From Zhengitettix transpicula (taxonomy: Eukaryota; Arthropoda; Insecta; Orthoptera; Tetrigidae): a stretch of DNA of 64,000 nt. The translations under genes and the position numbers were made by a program. Location: positions 3,278,087-3,342,086 of the forward strand of contig CM073591.1 in the NCBI GenBank assembly GCA_037074705.1, read 5' to 3'. Each line of letters begins with the position of its first letter. The first letter of the stretch is position 1. A model generated the notes under the pieces. The model made no database searches. It saw nothing but the letters and a program-made list of their open reading frames with translations, and was not told the origin of the DNA. Below are positions 21,240 through 32,039 of the stretch, piece after piece.

Positions 21240-21800
21240 TATATGAATTAAGACCCATGGGAAGTAAGCCTGCGAGAGGATTTCTCGCAGGTGAACCTTC
21301 CCAGAGAGCTCTGGCGGGGGCTACCTTTGGGGATGCTCTCACATCTCTCTGGTTTTTTTGAACTAAGGTTCCCACATGCCGAGGCACCTCGGTCTGTTTT
21401 GAGAGGTGTATGTTCCGGGGTCGCAGACCTTGGGCATACGGCAAGAGTTGTCCGCTATTCCTATTGGAATAGTCGGCCAGCTGCCTCCTAAACTGGTCGA
21501 GGCACGGAGAAGGGAATGCTGCGTCCCCACAGCAAACTCCTCTCCCGCTATCGGAAGGGCGTGGGACAAGTACCCAATGCCCGACCTACCCGATGCAGGT
21601 TTTTCTAGGGTTTTCCCTGCATTTCTTTAGGCGAATGCCGGGTAGGATCCTTAAACCATAGCCCGGGGGCCCTAGTTAACCCTTGGCTACCTTCCTCTAC
21701 CCTTCCGCATCCCCCCTTTCTAATCCCTTCCTATGCTATTAAAGGGGAGTTGCCCAATGTGGATCACCCTCATGTAGCCTGTTGCCCTAAAAAAAAAAAA
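21240..21800 (+). mobile_element. retroposon family A, longest copy, with A-tail
   Basis: A GC-rich unit of about 550 bp ending in CCTGTTGCCCT plus a run of 14 A's (to about 21802). Partial copies lie at 3.55, 12.53, 19.6, 50.45 and 50.65 kb, always truncated at varying 5' points, so this is a retroposed SINE or the 3' tail of an unseen LINE. I find no convincing tRNA A/B boxes, which argues against a tRNA SINE. Its ORFs on both strands overlap each other and are not coding. A near-identical inverted copy is 1.7 kb away inside the Jockey LINE. Confidence 0.8.
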
Positions 21801-21809
21801 AATTATATG

Positions 21810-24055
21810 AATTACTAACTAATACTTTGAAGTAAGGAATATTGCAGTATTTTCATTTATTACTCTATATGGATTTATGTGTAATATCTCATAGATAAAA
21901 ATATATATTCATATACGATAATTAAAAGTTGGTGTTTATAAATTTTCAATGGAAATCATACACTTTTCATTTATGAATTTCCAATATATAATAGTTTTTC
22001 AAAGTAATCGACGCTCTCTTTAATTGAACGGTCGCGCAAGTTTCTGAAGGTCGACGTTGCAGCATAAACGGCAGCGACGTTCCCAATGCTTTACTATTTC
22101 AATGTCTCTCTACTTCCTAATATTCTGGCATCGTTTACCATAAACAACATTAACCATTAGTTTCAATATTGCGCTCGTAATTGAGCGTTTAAATCCACAT
22201 ACTACTTCAACCACGCTTTTCGTTTAAATACAATGGTTCACTCATTGCCAACCTAAACGTCTGATGCATTCGTCCACATTACTTATGTGGAAGTAGTATT
22301 GTTCTTTCTGATTCACTGTTGCCATTAATTTGGCTAAACGAGAACCCGGGGTATTTTTTCCTCAGGCCAAGGCGGCAAATCATTAAGATGCAGTTACAAT
22401 TTTCTGCAAAGACATCCTAACGAAATCTTTAAAAGTAATGGATGCGTCTTAGCTCAAGAATATGATGCATTTACATATAAATACAAAAGCTCCTTTTCTT
22501 TCAGATACATTCGCGCATGTAGTCCTTATTTGCTTTGGCGTATCTCTTGACGAGAGTTCAAAGTCCATGCAGCGAAACTTCCATGACAGATTTCATTAGG
22601 ATCTCTTCCTATGAAAGATGCCGCAATGCCAAGATCGTATACGTGTTGACAAATGTTTCTAAACCATTAAAGGATTTACGCTAAGAGTAGCGCATCGTAT
22701 CTATTTGCAGATAAACCTTTGCGTAATCCCATAGAGTAACGAAATTAAATTCATTAAAAACCTCTTGAGCGTGAGCGTAATCCGCGTCGGAAAGTCTTTC
22801 TCTTTCTTCATTGCAAACTTTCACTCAAAAACCTGTAAACATACGCAGTTGAAAGTAGCGCGATGAGACACAGGTTTACGTTTCCAGCGTAGCCTCACAA
22901 GCTATGAAAGTGGCAACGTATTCTGCATCTATCCTCCTATTTATTGGAATTGGATTCTTGAGAATGTTAATAACACACTGAGATAATTTTATTTTTAATT
23001 AATGCAATCTTCTTCACGAAAAATTTAATTTCGAGAAAGAATGGTGCACGCCATTGCAATTTCCCTGTGTGTATCAACTCTCAGATATCAATGCGCATAA
23101 ATTATGTGCGGAACTTCATGTTTTCTCACTTTATCGCATCTTTCTCGGTTCCTTGGCGTGGTAAATCGATCCACACAGCGTTCTGGGTGTTGCTTTACTT
23201 CGACATTCATACTTTAAACACCTCACAGACGTATTTGCACTCTGATAACATTATTTATGTTAAAACTATTATTAGAGACCATCTGTTGCATCGACACCGA
23301 AAACATTGGTCAAAGTGCTCCTTTTCTCCAAGTGCGAGGGAAAATGTTATATTTTAAAAATTGAGTGATATTAGCACTTCAAAAAGTTTACATTCGACGT
23401 GACGCCCAAAGTAAACAGTAACCATCATTGTTTACAACTCAATGTTTGTTTTTAATTGCATTGGGATCTGCCACACATGGAGAACTTCCGCTACACTTCA
23501 CTGGTTCAAACACATAGCGTCTTTTATAATTGATTATATGCATTTATGAATTCGGTCGGATCAATATTGTCTACTTCAAATTGTCTAATTCTTTTTTAAA
23601 ACACTATTCCCTATGTTCTAATTTTCTGCCTAAGACATGCAAATTCTTCTTTGAGTCATCATGTGATTTTTACCTGTAATTAAGACAGTACATTATTATC
23701 ATTACAGCACATACAAATATTTAATCATTGTTTTTTAAAAAAAATCATTTTTTACGCTTTTAGAAATTGTAGTTCCACGCTTCGACCGACGTCATTCGTA
23801 ATAAATACATTTAATCCATCCGATATTCTTCTGTTCTTCTTCCTGGCATCTAAAACCACTCATTTTTAATTTTAATTATTATTATTATTATTAAATTTAG
23901 TTAATATTTTTCTGCATGCATTTATTTTTTGAGGCTCGTTTTACTTTAAATGTTGAATCCTGTGCGTTGCAGCGAGAACATTCATTTCGTCAATTGAACT
24001 CTTCTGTTTTAAATACAACACTGCGCTTATAGGTACACATTTCATAAACGTTCTT
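21810..24055. other. AT-rich DNA, no gene recognised
   Basis: No domain in six frames. A short (TTA)n tract lies near 23876-23895. The ORF at 23067-23357 lacks coding composition and homology that I can see. Confidence 0.5.
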
Positions 24056-24059
24056 ACCT

Positions 24060-24502
24060 CTACGTAATTATATCGGTACTAACGTTTAGTTTGTCTGTTG
24101 TTAACGGAATCGCAGACTTCTGATTTTTAGTGGTAAACTGTATCAATGAATGTAAGTTTTCCCCGTGTAAATTGTTAAAAAATTGGCCGCGGTTAAGCAC
24201 CAGGTTCAGATTTCTCGAACGTTTGACGTTTCTGCGGCCATTCTCCACCGCTGTCTTCAGACTGTGTCGGTGCGTGACGTATGCGTCGTATTAATAGGGT
24301 CGGACAGTAAGTCTCCACGCTGCGATCTGATTGGCCGCTGAGGATAGCGTGACGACCGGGTCAAGGACATGTGTGTTGCCATGTCGCGTAATATTTTAAT
24401 AATAGGATTCCACGCGTTACTGATTTGGAAGCCAGAGTCTTTGTTTAAAAGATTGTTATGCACTTTAATTCTATGGCTTCCAAAATCACTCTGTCGTGCC
24501 AC
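24060..24502 (-). pseudogene. Penelope-like element, C-terminal fragment
   Basis: The minus frame 24502-24257 contains KVHNNLLNKDSGFQISNAWN followed by PIIKILRD, which closely follows the segment after the GIY-YIG domain in Penelope-type elements (EAIEIxxxxNNxNRDxGxxLxxAWxPxI). Just upstream in another frame VILEAIEL gives the EAIEI motif, so a frameshift sits near 24460. The following frame (24248 down) looks like the usual degenerate tail. The RT is absent. Confidence 0.65.
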
Positions 24503-24834
24503 TTTTCCGAGTGTTTTAATTTGACAGTGTCATAAGAGCTTGCGCGGCTGTCAGGTTGTTTTAGACGGAAATATGTTTCGTGTTCGATGTACAATTGCAA
24601 GGAATCATACAAAGCCCAGCAGTTTTTAGACCAATGTCATCTTTACTGTATCCAGTACCACTGTTTGAACACGTGCTTACCAACGCATACATTAAATATA
24701 AAGGAAATTTACTTGTCTCTGATGCAGGAAAACAGCGAAGGTCGTATCCTGCATCTCTGCTGAAATTGTGCGGTTTCTTTCAATAGCCTCTCGACTGCTA
24801 ATCAGATTCCTTGCGAATTTGGGAAAGTGCACAG

Positions 24835-25045
24835 GGAGGAAACTGGCCGGTCCGTGATAACTCTGGTGAAAGAGCATGAAGACATATACGTTTGAAACAT
24901 TACACGACGCGGATACAACCACAAAAAAGCGCTAACGGACACAACGGTACTTGCCAGGAAGATTTCTGAGGCTATTGAAATTAGAAAAGCACATGCGGCC
25001 TTCGGTTGTTCTACATCAGAGACACGTAACAAGGAAGCCCCTGCG
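24835..25045 (+). pseudogene. second Penelope-like GIY-YIG fragment
   Basis: The plus strand reads TGRSVITLVKEHEDIYV, a stop, then VLARKISEAIEIRK. Spacing and motifs (TGRS...KEH, then EAIEIRK) match the back half of the PLE endonuclease. It lies in the opposite orientation to the fragment at 24.06-24.50 kb, so the two are separate insertions or an inversion. Confidence 0.5.
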
Positions 25046-25179
25046 ACGCAATTAAGCTTGATAATGCTTGGAGACTGCAAGCGAAACGTTGTCAAGCAAC
25101 AGCCCTAAGACCGATATCTGATACTGAAGTTACGTCGGCCACGAAAACGATCTCTTATTTTATATTTGTATAGCATGAA

Positions 25180-25450
25180 GTCATGAGACAAGGTGACACA
25201 CATTCCACTATACTGTTTAATATTGTATTGGAAAGAGCAGTTAGAAAAGTGTAATTAAACCCTGGCGGGTCAATTTACAGCAGCATGACGCAAATATTGG
25301 CATATGCAGATGACATTGTATTAATCAGCAGATAAGCCCAAGATATACAATTAAGGTTCACCCAATTAGAACAGGAAGGAGCTAAAGTAGGGCTGAGGGT
25401 GAATATGAGAAAAACAAAGTATATGATTCCATATAGGGAGGAGGATAGGC
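25180..25450 (+). pseudogene. non-LTR reverse transcriptase fragment
   Basis: A single plus frame with two stops reads RQGDTHSTILFNIVLERAVR, then SSMTQILAYADDIVLISR, then AKVGLRVNMRKTKYM. These are the QGD..S..LFN, YADD catalytic and GLxVNxxKTKYM motifs of LINE RTs in correct order and spacing. No other domain of the element remains. It abuts the BEL/Pao integrase on the opposite strand, with the junction near 25445, which suggests insertion into or recombination with that element. Confidence 0.85.
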
Positions 25451-25479
25451 ATGTTACTAACATCTCCACAGAGAACTTC

Positions 25480-25965
25480 AATTTTGATAGGGTTCTGAGT
25501 TTTAAATTAACACAGTTAACATTTACTTTTCTAATAGCAGACCGACCATTTAGAATCCAAAATTGTTGTCTGAGAGTAACTAGTAGCAGCTGAGTTCCAC
25601 CATGTAATAGTTTCAGGTGCTCACTTGATATTATCAACTTTGTGACATAGTGTGTTGGTGGGAGTATCATAGGATGTCTTAGATCAAATGGCACTTCAGA
25701 CTTCTCTAATTTTCCGCCTAACAATCAAAAGGTTGTCACTGTCCATAAATGGATGAAAAAATGACAGTTTGCTGTTCCGGGGTATTGGGTTTCCCTGTTG
25801 CCACTTCAGGATCACGTGCGAGTAAGAATCACGCAGGATAGTGCGAACAATTACCTTTATAGCTTCGCTAATTACATTAGTAGTCAAAGGCACAGGAATT
25901 CTTGATCCTTCCTTTGCCCTGGTATTGCGAGAAAGTCTAAAGATACAAGCCATAAGTCTTTGCAA
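25480..25965 (-). pseudogene. BEL/Pao integrase N-terminal region
   Basis: The first frame (25965-25696) has MQRLMACIFRLSRNTRAK and SKLSFFHPFMDSDNLLIV, the pre-integrase segment. The second (25724 down) has LEKSEVPFDLRHPMILPP, HYVTKLIISSEHLKLLHGG and QFWILNGRSAIRK, the H2C2 zinc-binding part. The catalytic core is not present: after about 25480 the frame runs into antisense of the LINE RT fragment. Confidence 0.8.
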
Positions 25966-26101
25966 TTTTTACCATTCCGAGAATCTAGTGAAATTTGTGT
26001 CTAACTCAACATGCAATGCTGTGACACATAATTTCTCTCTTTTCCTTTCTGGAATATGTTCATATTTGAATGAGTTATACTTTGATGGCCACCTCGAAGA
26101 G

Positions 26102-26890
26102 TCACACGAAAGTCAGGAAGGTCCCACTCAAGATAAGCAGGAGAGGGTCGGATCCTCGAGCAATGATGTCTGCAGGATTGTCAGATGAAGCTACTACTTG
26201 TGAATGCAGTTTGTCAGTGATTGTCAAAAGAGTAGTCGTTGCACATTGACATCGTTCTGCGGACTGTGTAGGTATACAGCTTAGCGCTGTGTCTTGGAGT
26301 ATAGGATGACCTTCTCTAGTACGATGACCAGGCTTCAAAATTTCAAAAAATACTGTTGCTCCCAACAGCAAATCTATTTCCATGGGCTGATTGAAGCTTG
26401 GATCAGCAATAACAATGTCAGTAGGAAGTTTCCAATCATCATAATTTATCCTCGATGACGGAATAGGACCAGTAATCTGACCCAACACAGGGCACACAAT
26501 GTGTTTGCCATAACTGCTGGTTCTGGAAGTTAGACAGACGTGTGACGATTCTGCTGCTGCCCATTGACAGGCATAGAACATCTCTTCAAAGAAATACCCA
26601 ATTTATCAACTACATCCTGTGAAATGAAGGTCATTAGAGAGGCACTATCTAACAATGCTCTACAATTATGAACTACGCCATTCTTGTCGGTCAGGGCAAC
26701 AATGGCATTAGACAAAAGCACTTCCATTTGTGGACAAGTAGATCTTACAGAGCAATTAGATTGATTTTGCGGCTGCGTGCGATCGTTACTGTTTACTCTG
26801 TAAATCATAGTGTGATGCCTTTCGTGACAATGGTGGAAGCTCGTCGACTTACAGTTTCTGGCACTGTGATCAACTCGTAAAACAAAAATT
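26102..26890 (-). pseudogene. BEL/Pao zinc knuckle and A17-type protease, joined to integrase leader
   Basis: It begins with a Cys/His segment (ARNCKSTSFHHCHERHHT), then VLLSNAIVALTDKNG and CRALLDSASLMTFISQD, where the protease active-site triad is D-S-A instead of the usual D-S-G. After a frame change, MEIDLLLGATVFFEILKPG and GHPILQDTALS give the conserved LLGAD-like flap region. It then passes, without any RT, into SSDNPADIIARGSDPLLL, which normally sits after RNase H. The junction near 26260 is therefore an internal deletion of the polymerase. Confidence 0.75.
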
Positions 26891-27305
26891 GCGTTTCTTT
26901 ACCAAACTGATGCGATCACTTATATTTAAATCATTAAACTGATGGCATGCATGCAAGTTATGGTTTGAATCACATTGAGGGCCAAGAATTTGATGTTACA
27001 ACTAACGATCGTCGCGGAGCCTTCGTATTTGAAACTTGGGTTGCTGAGTCATTATTACGAACCACTGATCTTGAAGACGCTACCATGTCAAGTGTTTGAC
27101 AGTTGATCTCCAAGAATTGAATTGTCTGTTAATCTAGACTGCATGTCACCAGAACTGTTTTCTCACAGTTAGACTTATGCAATCAAGCACAAGATGAGAT
27201 ATCAATGCTTCGTGTAACGGAGCGTCAATTTTTAATGCCTCCAGAGCATTTAGATTACTGGAAACTTGATTAACAAGTGTTCTTAATTCCTTCGATGAAT
27301 CGTGT

Positions 27306-27904
27306 TTAGCAGACGGCAAATTCAATAATTCTTTGACGTGAAGATCTTATATTAATTTGTATTATATCTGCTTCGAACCATGTCCCATGCGAAACTGGTA
27401 AGTTTTCAATGAGACGGTGTGCTTCACCTGACAAACATGAAAGCAAATAGTAATATCTTTGAATGTCTGAAAGTGAATAATATTTTATGACGAGGGCATC
27501 AAACGTGTCATAAAAGTGCATGAAGTCCTGTGAATTACCATTCAACTGTGGTAATGATATGGTTGGCAGTTTCAATGTGCTGATACTGCTAACGATTCCG
27601 GTTGAGAGAGAGGAAGGGGATTCCCTTGAACACACGGATTCAAGTTCCCACTGTATTTCTAAACAGAATTCTACAAATGTTCTCTATCAGCATCATGAGA
27701 AGCATCGTAAGGATCATCTATTTCCAACTGCGATTGTATATCATTATAATCGCCTATACTGATCAACAATAATGTTTGTTTAACTTTTAAATCATAAATG
27801 TTGCTTCCTGATTGAAAAGAAGTCACGAAAGTATGTATCCTTGTCACTCGTGATTTGACTGTTCCTCTTTTTTTTATTAAGGCACGCTTTTGATTGGAAT
27901 CCAT
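27306..27904 (-). pseudogene. BEL/Pao gag remnant
   Basis: The probable start is the Met at 27904 (MDSNQKRALIKKRGTVKSRV), with Lys/Arg-rich helices typical of BEL gag N-termini. The frame ends at 27671; a second frame (27635-27306) carries LKLPTISLPQLNGNSQDFMH and LLSCLSGEAHRLIENL, the LPxxxLPxFxG and LxGEAxxxIxxL motifs of the DUF1759 gag domain. A frameshift lies between the two pieces. Confidence 0.7.
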
Positions 27905-28523
27905 AATAGGACAGGGAATGATTTGGGAACACAGATACTGAACCAGATTGTACTTACAGAACGACGTATGTCGACCACGCAATGGCTTCTAGTAGATGCT
28001 GGTGGCGACTTCAGGGATTTTCTGCGTTGACGAAACTGACAATATGGCGTAAGAGCTATGCACATTTGCAAAAATATGCCGCCATAACCTGTTACTTAAT
28101 ATAAAGATAGCTTCTCATAAGCAGTCCAAGTTACTTTTATGTGCCTTTCTCTTCCACTGAACATTAATGTCACGACACTACATCACTTGAGAGCTTTCAG
28201 CCAGTAATTCGCTGTATTCTCGTTTCTAACAATGCACGTCTACACATTCCTGCTGAGCGATCTGCTGATGTAACAAATGGCTAGACATTACACACGTATC
28301 CCCGATCGAAGGACCATATTATGTTGATGAGCAATCAACAGCTCTCTGGTAGTCAGTTATTTAAATAACACACTCAAGAAATTGATTTGTTTGCATATTT
28401 ATTCACACATATATACTAGTACAATTCTTCTACGTCGCCATCTTCCAAAAAAGCTCTTCAACTAACTTGGCCAGCCGCCAAGCGGAGAACAACAGAAACT
28501 AAATTCTAAGATATCACAAACGT

Positions 28524-28546
28524 ATATATATATATAAATATATATA

Positions 28547-28586
<40 letters not shown>
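28524..28586. repeat. (TA)n microsatellite in repeat C
   Basis: Alternating TA run broken by AAATATA; the counterpart in the inverted copy (38254-38314) is an unbroken TA run. Confidence 0.9.
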
Positions 28587-28588
<2 letters not shown>

Positions 28589-28760
28589 AGTGACTGTATA
28601 ATTTTTCAATGAGTTATCACTTCTGTATTTTCGTTATTCGCATGAAATATTACTTTTGAGGTGTTTCATAATTAATACATTTGTTGTAGGAGAGAATCGA
28701 CGACGCGTCACTGTGTCCGACGAGATAAATCACGGCGCCCCTGTCCGATGAGGGATTGAC

Positions 28761-29252
28761 ATGCCATCACCATCCTCAGCTGCTCCGATCAGATCCATGG
28801 CGCAGGAACCACATCAATTACAAGCCTCATCCAGTCAACAGCGAGACAATTTAGAGGACAACTTGCTCCATCTCGAGGATTGTCCAACCATCGCCTCAAA
28901 CTTACATGCCGGCTTCCAGCAACCATCTACAGTTTTTCATGGTGCACACAGATCGCCACTCTCAATTCCTTCCATGAGCTCCATGTTGTATCCTTACTCA
29001 CTTCCCCTCTATCCAACACTGTACCTCAGCGAGTTACAGCTTCCCTGGGAGTATCAAACTCTTGGTTCAAGCTCAGACCCTCTCTCAGGGGGCCTCGACT
29101 TTTCGTTTCTTTACGGTTATCCAGACTTAAATTACTATACGTCTCGTACAGTTTTTCTGTCGCATCACCTGGCCCAACAGCAGCAACAGCAACAATCCGC
29201 CGGTGCCGACCCCCAAGGAGCCACTTCCGCCTCTCCACAGCCACCTGCCTAG
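28761..29252 (+). CDS. hypothetical Ser/Pro/Tyr-rich ORF of repeat C, with polyQ
   Basis: 163 codons from MPSPSSAAPIRSMAQEPHQL. The middle is Tyr/Pro/Leu-rich (SSMLYPYSLPLYPTLYLSE) and the end carries a seven-Gln run before a TAG. No domain, signal peptide or membrane segment is visible. The inverted copy agrees at nearly all residues up to YYTSR and then differs by a 2-base indel, so only one of the two C-terminal frames is original. Replacement changes between copies look as common as silent ones, which argues against strong selection. It may be a transposon gag-like or structural protein. Function unknown. Confidence 0.4.
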   Translation: MPSPSSAAPIRSMAQEPHQLQASSSQQRDNLEDNLLHLEDCPTIASNLHAGFQQPSTVFHGAHRSPLSIPSMSSMLYPYSLPLYPTLYLSELQLPWEYQTLGSSSDPLSGGLDFSFLYGYPDLNYYTSRTVFLSHHLAQQQQQQQSAGADPQGATSASPQPPA

Positions 29253-29305
29253 GCTCTCCATGGTATCTGTAAGTGTGAACTTAGCAATAGTATTCTTCTC
29301 GTTTT

Positions 29306-30470
29306 CAGTCATTTATAGCAACTCTTTATCGTTTTGTAAATCTAATTACTTTTTATGCGCACAATGACGGAGTTCGTCGTACCAAAAATAAATACATCTT
29401 ATAAAAATACCGTTGTAATGGACGTCAATGTCTTTATTTCGTCAGTCTCTGCTCCTAATAGGAATAACAGATCGTTATAGATGCACAAGGTCCGTTACTT
29501 GTTTGTAAACTGGTCTGTCACATTCTAGTTACTGACGAATATGTTCATGTTTGTAAATATTAGCTATTAAACAATAAAATATCTAAAAAGTGGTGTAAAT
29601 AATTATATTAACACCGTTGCAATTAATGTTCTCAGAGAATCGAATTCAAATTCTATAGCATTTGTATGTGGATTTCCTTTGTTTATTTCACTTAATTGTA
29701 CGGCAATTTATGCAACAGCTGGTGATTATTTTACAAGAAAGGAAAGTAACAATGTGTTTCGAAACGTCCGTGTTTCGTTTTAATTAATTCTGGATACATA
29801 AAGAATCATGATGGTGAGTATGGAAGAAGAAAAGAGTTCATTTCTATTCCACACACTAAGATAATATTTTATGTAGGGATTCATTCTTTCCAAACAATCA
29901 TTAGGTCGTCACATTTTATTTTCGAAACATTTTTCTAATGCTACAAGCTCCTTCTGAGATTGGGGTCTGGAGACGGACGACAGACAATTGGCTTGTGGAG
30001 AATAAGGTGTAGGAAGGTGGTTTCCAATTATATTGTTTGAAAACCTAATTTTTAATAATTGAACTGTGTTGTTTAAGTCTCAGGCCGTAGAGGACCCAGA
30101 TAGGAAAGTGAGATACAATTGAGCCGAGACTGTCAGCTTTCGGGTGCACAACGCTGACTGAACTAATCGTCGGTCGAAAGCCGAGGTGAAGAGAAACCAG
30201 TGTTGCAGCTTCCAGATGCGGCATGTAAACAACTGATGACTTCAGATAGAACGTAAGGTATATCATTTCATTTTCAATAGATCTTATAAAAGGTTACATT
30301 TATATTTTGTTTTAAAACACAGAATCTTCTTCGAAACATATTACTAAGAATATAATATATATTCTGCTGTCCGACTTGCCGTCCATCCGTCTCATTCCAC
30401 GTAGATTTATTATGGGCTAGAGGTAATTTTTATTGAAGAAAAATTACCAAAGCAATTTTTGTAGTATTTA
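29306..30470. other. no gene recognised
   Basis: AT-rich DNA. The minus-strand ORF at 30045-30266 has mixed composition but no domain I can name. Confidence 0.4.
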
Positions 30471-30539
30471 ATTTATATTTCGAGACATGAAATTACCAAA
30501 TTATTGCAGGGCGTGAACCTTAATACATTAATGACACTT

Positions 30540-30720
30540 TTAACATTCCAACCCTTGGACCTCTGTCCCCTGACGAGTCCTACGCGAAGCTGCCTTGCCA
30601 AATCTCTGCGCGCGCCTTCAACACAACAATACTCAACAATATGCGGCGCGGTAAGATGACGCCAACAAAGACAATAAGCCGACAATGCAACATAATCATG
30701 TTACAATATATATATTGTAA
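30540..30720 (-). repeat. dispersed repeat D, copy 1
   Basis: In reverse complement it shares the words TTGTCTTTGTTGGC, CGCGCCGCATATTGTTGAG, GGCAAGGCAG and related spacing with 36090-36200 (plus) and, more weakly, with 60720-60860 (minus). It ends in a (TA)n tract at 30705-30750. It is likely part of an LTR or a nonautonomous element; the ends are not defined. Confidence 0.55.
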
Positions 30721-30829
30721 TATATATAAATAAATATATATATATTGTAACGGAAACAGACAACGAAACGATGAAGTGATTTCGCCGAATACGCAATTCC
30801 TCGCCCGCGAACGGAGACCGAAGCCAATT

Positions 30830-30962
30830 TGAAGTATTTATATTATAATATATTGCAAGAAACATATAATACAAGAACACAAAATACAGGAGGCTTATTC
30901 ATTAACGTGAAGATACAACTAAACAATAGAATAACACAGACAGCATTGTAGCCAACATTACA
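30830..30962 (-). repeat. copia 3' LTR
   Basis: On the minus strand it starts TGTAATGTTGGCTACAATGC and ends CTTCA, giving TG...CA ends. It aligns along its full 133 bases with the right-hand LTR with about a dozen differences. It includes AATAAG, a possible polyadenylation signal. Confidence 0.85.
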
Positions 30963-31079
30963 TAATAAATATAATAAATGGTTACCAACATCCGCTACAG
31001 AATGCAAACCCATTTATCTAATACAAAACATATGTTTCTCATGTGTTCTCTTGCAACTCTTAACAAACTTAAACTTTAC

Positions 31080-32030
31080 TTTAGATTTAATTATGTTGTT
31101 TCTAAGAAAAAGTAAACGAATATCTATGTGCTTAGTCTTAGATTTATAGCAGTCTGTAGATGTCAACTGTATTGCACTTTGATCGTCACAATAGATGAGA
31201 ACTGGACCGTCTACACCTTGTAGCCTCCTGAGTAGCAGCTGTCATTGTCATATACTCTGCCTCAGCTGTGGAGAGTGTCAGATAGAGAAGACATCCAACA
31301 GACTCTTTGATGTATCTTGCTTGCTCCTGTCCCTCGATTTATCTCTATATTTATACCAATACATTTCTTGACTACTCCAAAATCTTTCATGCAAAATTTG
31401 TCTTTTAATTTATTCTTTACTTCTAACTTTTTGTTATTTTTATTAGTGAAAATTAAGATATCATCCTACCACACAGCTCTGTAAAGCATTTTAGAATCAT
31501 TCACTAAATAATAAATACAAGGATCAGTCTTTGATCTATTCAATCCAATTAGAAGAAAAATTTTATTGAGCTTGAGATTCCATTGCCGGCTAGCTTGCTT
31601 CAGTCCATATATGGATTTATGTAATAGACATACTCTTTCACCTTCTGAATAAATTTCAGGTTGTAACATGTAAATTTCTTTGTCTATATCTCCCTGAAGA
31701 AATGCACTCACAGCATCCATCTGATCTATATCCATGTTGTACTTCACAGCTAGTGCAATCAAATAATGAATTGAAGTGTATCTTACCACTGGAGCATATG
31801 CTTCATCACAATCATTTCATTTTCTCTGTGCACAACCCTTGATAACTAATCTTGCTATCTCTGCTTTCTCATTAGTTTTAGTTTTAAAAATCCATTTGCA
31901 CGGTAAGACACTTTTATTTTGTGGTACTTCTACTAATGACCATGTCTCATTTTCAATTAATGAATTGTATTCTTCTTCCATGGCTGACTTCCACTGGTCT
32001 GCATAGCTTCAAGACATCTAACAGAAGAAG
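31080..32030 (-). pseudogene. copia reverse transcriptase and RNase H remnant
   Basis: RT (RVT_2 type) begins near EEEYNSLIENETWSLVEVPQ, continues CKWIFKTKTN, meets a TGA after CAQRK, and resumes AYAPVVRYTSI, DIDQMDAVSAFLQGDI, LHKSIYGLKQASRQWN (to 31466). The YVDD segment is lost or shifted. RNase H traces follow (about 31280-31090): STAEAEYMTMTAATQEA and a frame-shifted KHIDIRY-like motif. The AFLQGDI and YGLKQASRQW motifs are diagnostic for Ty1/copia. Confidence 0.88.
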
Positions 32031-32039
32031 TTTATGTTT

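Larger units (their letters stand above)
25445..28080 (-). mobile_element. BEL/Pao LTR retrotransposon remnant lacking reverse transcriptase
   Basis: The minus strand holds, in order: gag N-terminus (27904 down), a DUF1759-type gag domain (27635-27306), a Cys/His knuckle, an A17-type protease (26808-26300), and then directly the pre-integrase and integrase zinc-binding segments (26250-25480). Polymerase and RNase H are missing between about 26300 and 26230. The 3' end is cut by the LINE RT fragment at 25445. I could not define LTRs. Several frameshifts and stops confirm decay. Confidence 0.8.
28317..29305 (+). repeat. 1-kb repeat C, copy 1, with central (TA)n and a 163-codon ORF
   Basis: Almost identical in reverse complement to 37540-38535. 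The match starts near TGTTGATGAGCAATCAACA and ends at CTTCTCGTTTT. Inside lie a leader, a (TA)n tract (about 28524-28586), a possible splice acceptor at 28689, an ORF, and a GTAAGT donor-like word at 29279. The ends carry no terminal inverted repeat or A-tail that I can see. A GGCGCCC sequence (28736-28742) before the ORF looks like a retroelement primer site, so this could be an LTR plus gag start, but that is inference. Confidence 0.85.

Noticed and set aside
21202..21630. Four overlapping ORFs on both strands
   Set aside because: All lie within the GC-rich retroposon family A, whose other copies do not keep these frames.
29026..29312. ORFs antisense to and overlapping the repeat-C ORF
   Set aside because: Shadows of the GC-richer ORF; the polyL run is the antisense of the Gln-codon tract.
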